From Bacteroidales bacterium (GTDB taxonomy: Bacteria; Bacteroidota; Bacteroidia; Bacteroidales; JAGOPY01): a DNA stretch of 25,713 nt. The notes below the pieces were generated by a model. The model was not told the DNA's origin. It searched no databases and was given only the letters and a program-made list of their open reading frames with translations. The first letter of the stretch is position 1. Each line of letters opens with the position of its first letter. The DNA lies in NCBI GenBank assembly GCA_023229505.1, contig JALNZD010000053.1:1-25713 (forward strand), read 5' to 3'. A program made the translations under genes and the position numbers. Below, one piece after another: positions 23,227 to 25,713 of the stretch.

Positions 23227-23241
23227 CTGTCAACTGTCAAC
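23227..23241 (-). repeat. right 15-bp terminal inverted repeat
   Basis: CTGTCAACTGTCAAC, exact reverse complement of 15204-15218. It lies 11 bases from the stop of the neighbouring lipoprotein gene, marking the right edge of the island. Confidence 0.5.
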
Positions 23242-23252
23242 TGCCGACTGTG

Positions 23253-24062
23253 CTACGGGCACACAACATCCATCAGATTCGTATCCCAGCAATGCCACAA
23301 ATCATCCCCAAAATGATTCGGGTCTTTGACGTGGCCGTTCTTATTGATTGAACTCCATTCAATTTCGGTCAGGTTATCCTGTCCTTTGTTATAGAGATCA
23401 TAAAACCGGTCGAAATCTGTTGTGGCGGTTCCATATAAGATATATCCCCCATTTTCAGGATCACCGGGCCTGATGTTCGTATAACTGATGTCAACTGTAC
23501 CATCGGCATATTTGTGCCAGTCGATACGCAGGAGCTCATTTGCGCTTAATGGATTTTCCTGGAGGATCCAGTAACCGCCGCTTTCATTAAGCGCTGATTT
23601 GCCATAGTACCAGAGGAAATCAGCATACTCTGCGCTTTTGGTGATCCGCATCTCCCAGACGACGCTGTCGGCTTCAAGATATCCAGTGAGCTCCGCTTCG
23701 TATACAGCGAAATTCACAGTTACATTATACGACCAGGTCCAGTTGTTCTGGTCAGGGTGATATACCGCTTCATGGTTGAATGATTCTAAGAAGGAAGCTA
23801 CCGGTACGGCAAGTCCGACGGTGAGGATGGTTTGCCATACGACCACGTTGGCATAAGAATAGCCCCAGTTTTGATAGGTGCTCAGGTCCCGTGCGCCAAG
23901 CGTGTCACCCGGGTTTGAAAAATCGCTGAAGTCCATCACAAAGCTTGATTGCGGGGGTAAACCCGGTGCCGGCTCATCTTCTTTCTTGCAACCGGTAGTT
24001 GCGAGTAAAAATGCAAGCGTGATAAACCCGGATTTCAGGAAAAGATTTCTGATTGTTTTCAT
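23253..24062 (-). CDS. unknown lipoprotein (269 aa)
   Basis: A secreted lipoprotein: a signal with hydrophobic residues about 13-22 and lipobox TTGC (Cys25), then a short charged and proline-rich linker (KKEDEPAPGLPPQ). The mature part is rich in Trp, Tyr, Ser and Asn with alternating strands (NNWTWSYNVTVNFAVYEAELTGYLEADSVVWEMRITK), suggesting a beta-sandwich or lipocalin-like fold. The C-terminus DDLWHCWDTNLMDVVCP has two cysteines that could form a disulphide. I recognise no named family. It stands alone between the island and a pseudogene, transcribed towards the island. Probably outer-membrane anchored; function unknown. Confidence 0.8.
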   Translation of the reverse strand: MKTIRNLFLKSGFITLAFLLATTGCKKEDEPAPGLPPQSSFVMDFSDFSNPGDTLGARDLSTYQNWGYSYANVVVWQTILTVGLAVPVASFLESFNHEAVYHPDQNNWTWSYNVTVNFAVYEAELTGYLEADSVVWEMRITKSAEYADFLWYYGKSALNESGGYWILQENPLSANELLRIDWHKYADGTVDISYTNIRPGDPENGGYILYGTATTDFDRFYDLYNKGQDNLTEIEWSSINKNGHVKDPNHFGDDLWHCWDTNLMDVVCP

Positions 24063-24214
24063 ACCTTTTAGTTTTTAATTGTTTGAGATTTAAGAACTTA
24101 AAAGTAGAGATAATTGGCCGATAAATTGAGGGTTAGTTGGGAGTGTTAGGGGTAAAACGCGTCTAATACAGGATTATTGTCTTTTTAAAATTGTTCCATT
24201 GTTCTATGACGGGG

Positions 24215-24256
24215 CTCTCCTGACGGAGCTACAGACGGGCCGCTCCTAATGGAGTT
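24215..24256. repeat. two small CTCC-GGAG palindromes
   Basis: CTCC-TGAC-GGAG at 24217-24228 and CTCC-TAAT-GGAG at 24243-24254 sit in similar surroundings 14 bases apart. They look like two copies of a short dispersed palindrome at the 3' end of the xthA remnant; the second overlaps its stop codon. Confidence 0.35.
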
Positions 24257-24421
24257 CCAGCAAAACCGGGCAGTGGTCGGAGTGCATGGCGTCGGGCATA
24301 ATGGTGGCGCTTTGGTTTCCTACAGCAGTAAAATATCGGGATCTGTATCCTTCATCCAGGCGAACAGCCCTTTTTGAATGGCTGCACGGATACCATTGAT
24401 GTTGTAAGTAATGATCTTCAT
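24246..24421 (-). pseudogene. xthA: internally deleted exodeoxyribonuclease III gene
   Basis: The minus strand from ATG 24421 reads MKIITYNINGIRAAIQKGLF and continues AWMKDTDPDILLL, then a TAG stop where family members have Gln, then ETKA. This is the typical start of exonuclease III (XthA). Within a few bases, in another frame, ATIMPDAMHSDHCPVLLELH and a stop follow, the typical XthA C-terminus with the catalytic Asp-His pair (SDHCP). About 200 central codons are missing. XthA is an AP endonuclease and 3'-5' exonuclease of base excision repair, normally about 250 residues, so this remnant cannot work. Whether an intact copy exists elsewhere cannot be seen. Confidence 0.85.
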
Positions 24422-24484
24422 TGCCAGGTTAGGTCGTTTCACGCAAAGGATGCTAAAATTTTGATAAGATCGCAAAATGTTGAA

Positions 24485-25713
24485 TTACCTCGTTACAATA
24501 AACTTAGCGCTAACTTGCACCGTCCGCCCGTCTTTCAGCATCATCAAATAAATTCCCGGCGGATAATCCTCGACATTGAGCTGCAATTCATTTTGACCAT
24601 CCGGTACATTGATCTCAATGGCTTTCCGCCCGAAAATATCATAAATCTCCAATCCCAAATCCTTGTAAAATCGTCCATCGTCCATGTAAAATCGTACATG
24701 AATTTGTTCGCGTGCCGGGTTCGGCCATATGATAAGCCCTCCATGCTCCCATGCCTCCATGCCTCCATGCTCCTCTTCCTCCTCCTCCTCAATCCCCACG
24801 ATCAACCCGCAATCATCCTGAACAATGGTATCTGAAAGTATCTGGTAAGGGCAAAGGCTGTCGTAGGTGAAAGGCATGGTGTAAATGGTATCGTCTTCGA
24901 GGTTTTGGTTGAGTTTACGCAGGTAAACATCGGATTGATCGTTTTGAAGGATATAATAGAAAAATAGCAGTTTATTATTATATGTCACTTCTAAAACTTT
25001 TCCATGGGTGTTTGTTCCTAAGTCCAACGAATTGGTAATATTCCCAACGGTGTCAATTTGAACGGCAAGTGTAACCATGTCGTTTTGTTCATTGCCATAC
25101 GCACAAATGGCTGCAAGAGTTGAATCATTAATAAATTGAGCATAAGTCAATCCGCCTTGAATATATCCGTCTACAATATTATAAATATTGATAACATTAC
25201 CAGACAAACTCATTTTAATTAATGCAGGGGAGGAAAAATTAGTCTCAAAATAATAATGGCTTACAGACGAATAGTAATAATTAGAATCAGGATTTAGAAA
25301 AGTGGTCCAGGCATCGCCGCCGGTTGAGGGATCTTCTGGATTTATAACTGTTTCCCATTGAAAATTTCCAAGTGAATCAGTCTTGATATAATATTGTTTT
25401 GGGTGTAGATGATGTGAAACATCGTAATAGTCGCATACTCCGGTTATCAAGTAACCTTTATCTGGAGTTCTTAATAATGCTCTTGAATCTTCGCTGATTA
25501 AATTCGGATCTGTACTATTATAACATTTCTTCCATAATAAAATACCTTCCGCATCAATTTTAGCCAGGCAAATCCGGTCTGTCTGAGGAGGAGTAATGCC
25601 TGTATATCTGAGTATTACAGCACATCCCCCGTCATTTGTAGCAACGATCGAATGGGCATAATCGAAATGCCCGGGGGTGCTGAAGTCAAGGCACCATTCT
25701 TTTTCTCCGCAAG
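24485..25713 (-). CDS. T9SS-secreted protein with type A sorting domain (5' end beyond window)
   Basis: The reading frame is open from the right window edge to the TAA at 24485, showing 408 residues; the true start lies outside the window, and the in-frame TTG at 25450 should not be taken as the start. The visible part repeats a motif about 45-60 residues long of the kind DGGCAVILRYTG...ICLAKIDAEGILLWKKCYN and YYIKTDSLGNFQWETVIN, as in beta-propeller-like secreted proteins. The last 80 residues (IIWPNPAREQIHV ... LEIYDIFGRK ... YPPGIYLMML ... KFIVTR) are a type A sorting domain for the type IX secretion system, so the protein should be exported across the outer membrane and attached or released. 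Between the two parts is a Glu-rich low-complexity linker encoded by tandem repeats. Confidence 0.88.
   Translation of the reverse strand, partial: CGEKEWCLDFSTPGHFDYAHSIVATNDGGCAVILRYTGITPPQTDRICLAKIDAEGILLWKKCYNSTDPNLISEDSRALLRTPDKGYLITGVCDYYDVSHHLHPKQYYIKTDSLGNFQWETVINPEDPSTGGDAWTTFLNPDSNYYYSSVSHYYFETNFSSPALIKMSLSGNVINIYNIVDGYIQGGLTYAQFINDSTLAAICAYGNEQNDMVTLAVQIDTVGNITNSLDLGTNTHGKVLEVTYNNKLLFFYYILQNDQSDVYLRKLNQNLEDDTIYTMPFTYDSLCPYQILSDTIVQDDCGLIVGIEEEEEEEHGGMEAWEHGGLIIWPNPAREQIHVRFYMDDGRFYKDLGLEIYDIFGRKAIEINVPDGQNELQLNVEDYPPGIYLMMLKDGRTVQVSAKFIVTR
24739..24790. repeat. 8-bp tandem repeat and CTC tract inside the T9SS gene
   Basis: Four consecutive 8-base units (CTCCATGC, TCCCATGC, CTCCATGC, CTCCATGC at 24739-24770) are followed by a TCC/TCT tract to 24790. 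They encode the linker EEEEEEEHGGMEAWEHGG on the minus strand, just before the sorting domain. Gain or loss of one unit would shift the frame. Confidence 0.75.

Larger units (their letters stand above)
15204..23241. mobile_element. putative mobile defence island (sigma/ImmA, CBASS, type II R-M)
   Basis: An AT-rich segment of about 8 kb inserted between radA and a lipoprotein gene. It carries nine genes in three modules, all of accessory type. It starts on the base after the radA stop and ends 11 bases before the neighbouring gene's stop. A perfect 15-bp inverted repeat lies at its extremes (15204-15218 and 23227-23241), and two related hairpins in direct orientation lie inside (15419-15488 and 22936-22990). 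No transposase, integrase or target duplication is visible, so how it moves is unknown. The boundaries are inferred from repeats, composition and gene content. Confidence 0.5.
22994..23252. other. gene-free right flank of the island
   Basis: I find no gene in this part of the 404-base stretch from 22849 to 23252. It contains repeated GTGTCGG words, among them TTTGTGTCGGC at 23051-23061, which is also at 15337-15347 in the left flank. It also holds the AT-rich inverted word at 23006-23022 and the 15-bp terminal inverted repeat. It appears to be the mirror of the left flank (15204-15500), which also lacks genes. Confidence 0.5.

Noticed and set aside
24374..24835. 153-residue plus-strand ORF
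   Set aside because: It is antisense to the xthA remnant and to the T9SS sorting domain, both of which are recognisable on the other strand.
25450..25452. TTG at 25450 as the start of the T9SS protein
   Set aside because: The same frame stays open and reads like the same repeat protein to the window edge, so the gene begins outside the window.

Overview
The window looks like chromosomal DNA of a member of the Bacteroidota. The support is a type A T9SS sorting domain at the right edge, lipoprotein signals ending in Cys, near-absent Shine-Dalgarno sites, and several copies of the Bacteroidota -7 promoter element TAnnTTTG. The species cannot be read from the sequence. No rRNA, tRNA or CRISPR array was seen.

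Layout. (1) 1-645: a monohaem cytochrome-type lipoprotein and a 38-residue lipoprotein-like ORF just upstream of it, both on the minus strand. (2) 877-9985: a tightly packed plus-strand operon of five envelope genes: a NodB-type polysaccharide deacetylase, a processive family 2 glycosyltransferase with the QxxRW motif, a TPR/outer-membrane beta-barrel protein, a 1062-residue fusion of a glycoside-hydrolase-like domain with a second deacetylase domain, and a lipoprotein with an amidotransferase-like and a NodB-like fold. The parts match a synthase-dependent exopolysaccharide system of the PNAG (Pga) kind, but the gene set and domain order differ, and the second deacetylase domain has lost its metal ligands. 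(3) 10009-15203: housekeeping genes: an unknown protein, a thioredoxin-like protein, panC, panD, a flippase-like membrane protein, rfaE2 and radA. (4) 15204-23241: an AT-rich defence island. (5) 23253-25713: an unknown lipoprotein, an internally deleted xthA pseudogene and the C-terminal part of a T9SS-secreted protein.

The island holds three modules. On the minus strand is a three-gene operon encoding a sigma-70-like protein, a small helical protein and an ImmA/IrrE metallopeptidase. Divergent from it is a short type II (E2-only) CBASS operon: a Cap15-like two-TM beta-rich effector, a DncV-like CD-NTase and an E2-like protein. After that comes a type II restriction-modification system: an N6-adenine methyltransferase convergent with an endonuclease that is co-transcribed with a C protein, which has a C-box-like operator upstream. 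The island abuts the neighbouring genes on both sides. A 15-bp perfect inverted repeat lies at its extremes, and two related imperfect hairpins in the same orientation lie further in. No transposase or integrase is present.

Most interesting points: the sigma/helical protein/ImmA operon facing CBASS, which could be a protease-controlled sigma switch; the hairpin pair bounding the island; and the exopolysaccharide operon with its dead deacetylase paralogue. The mechanisms proposed for these are inference.
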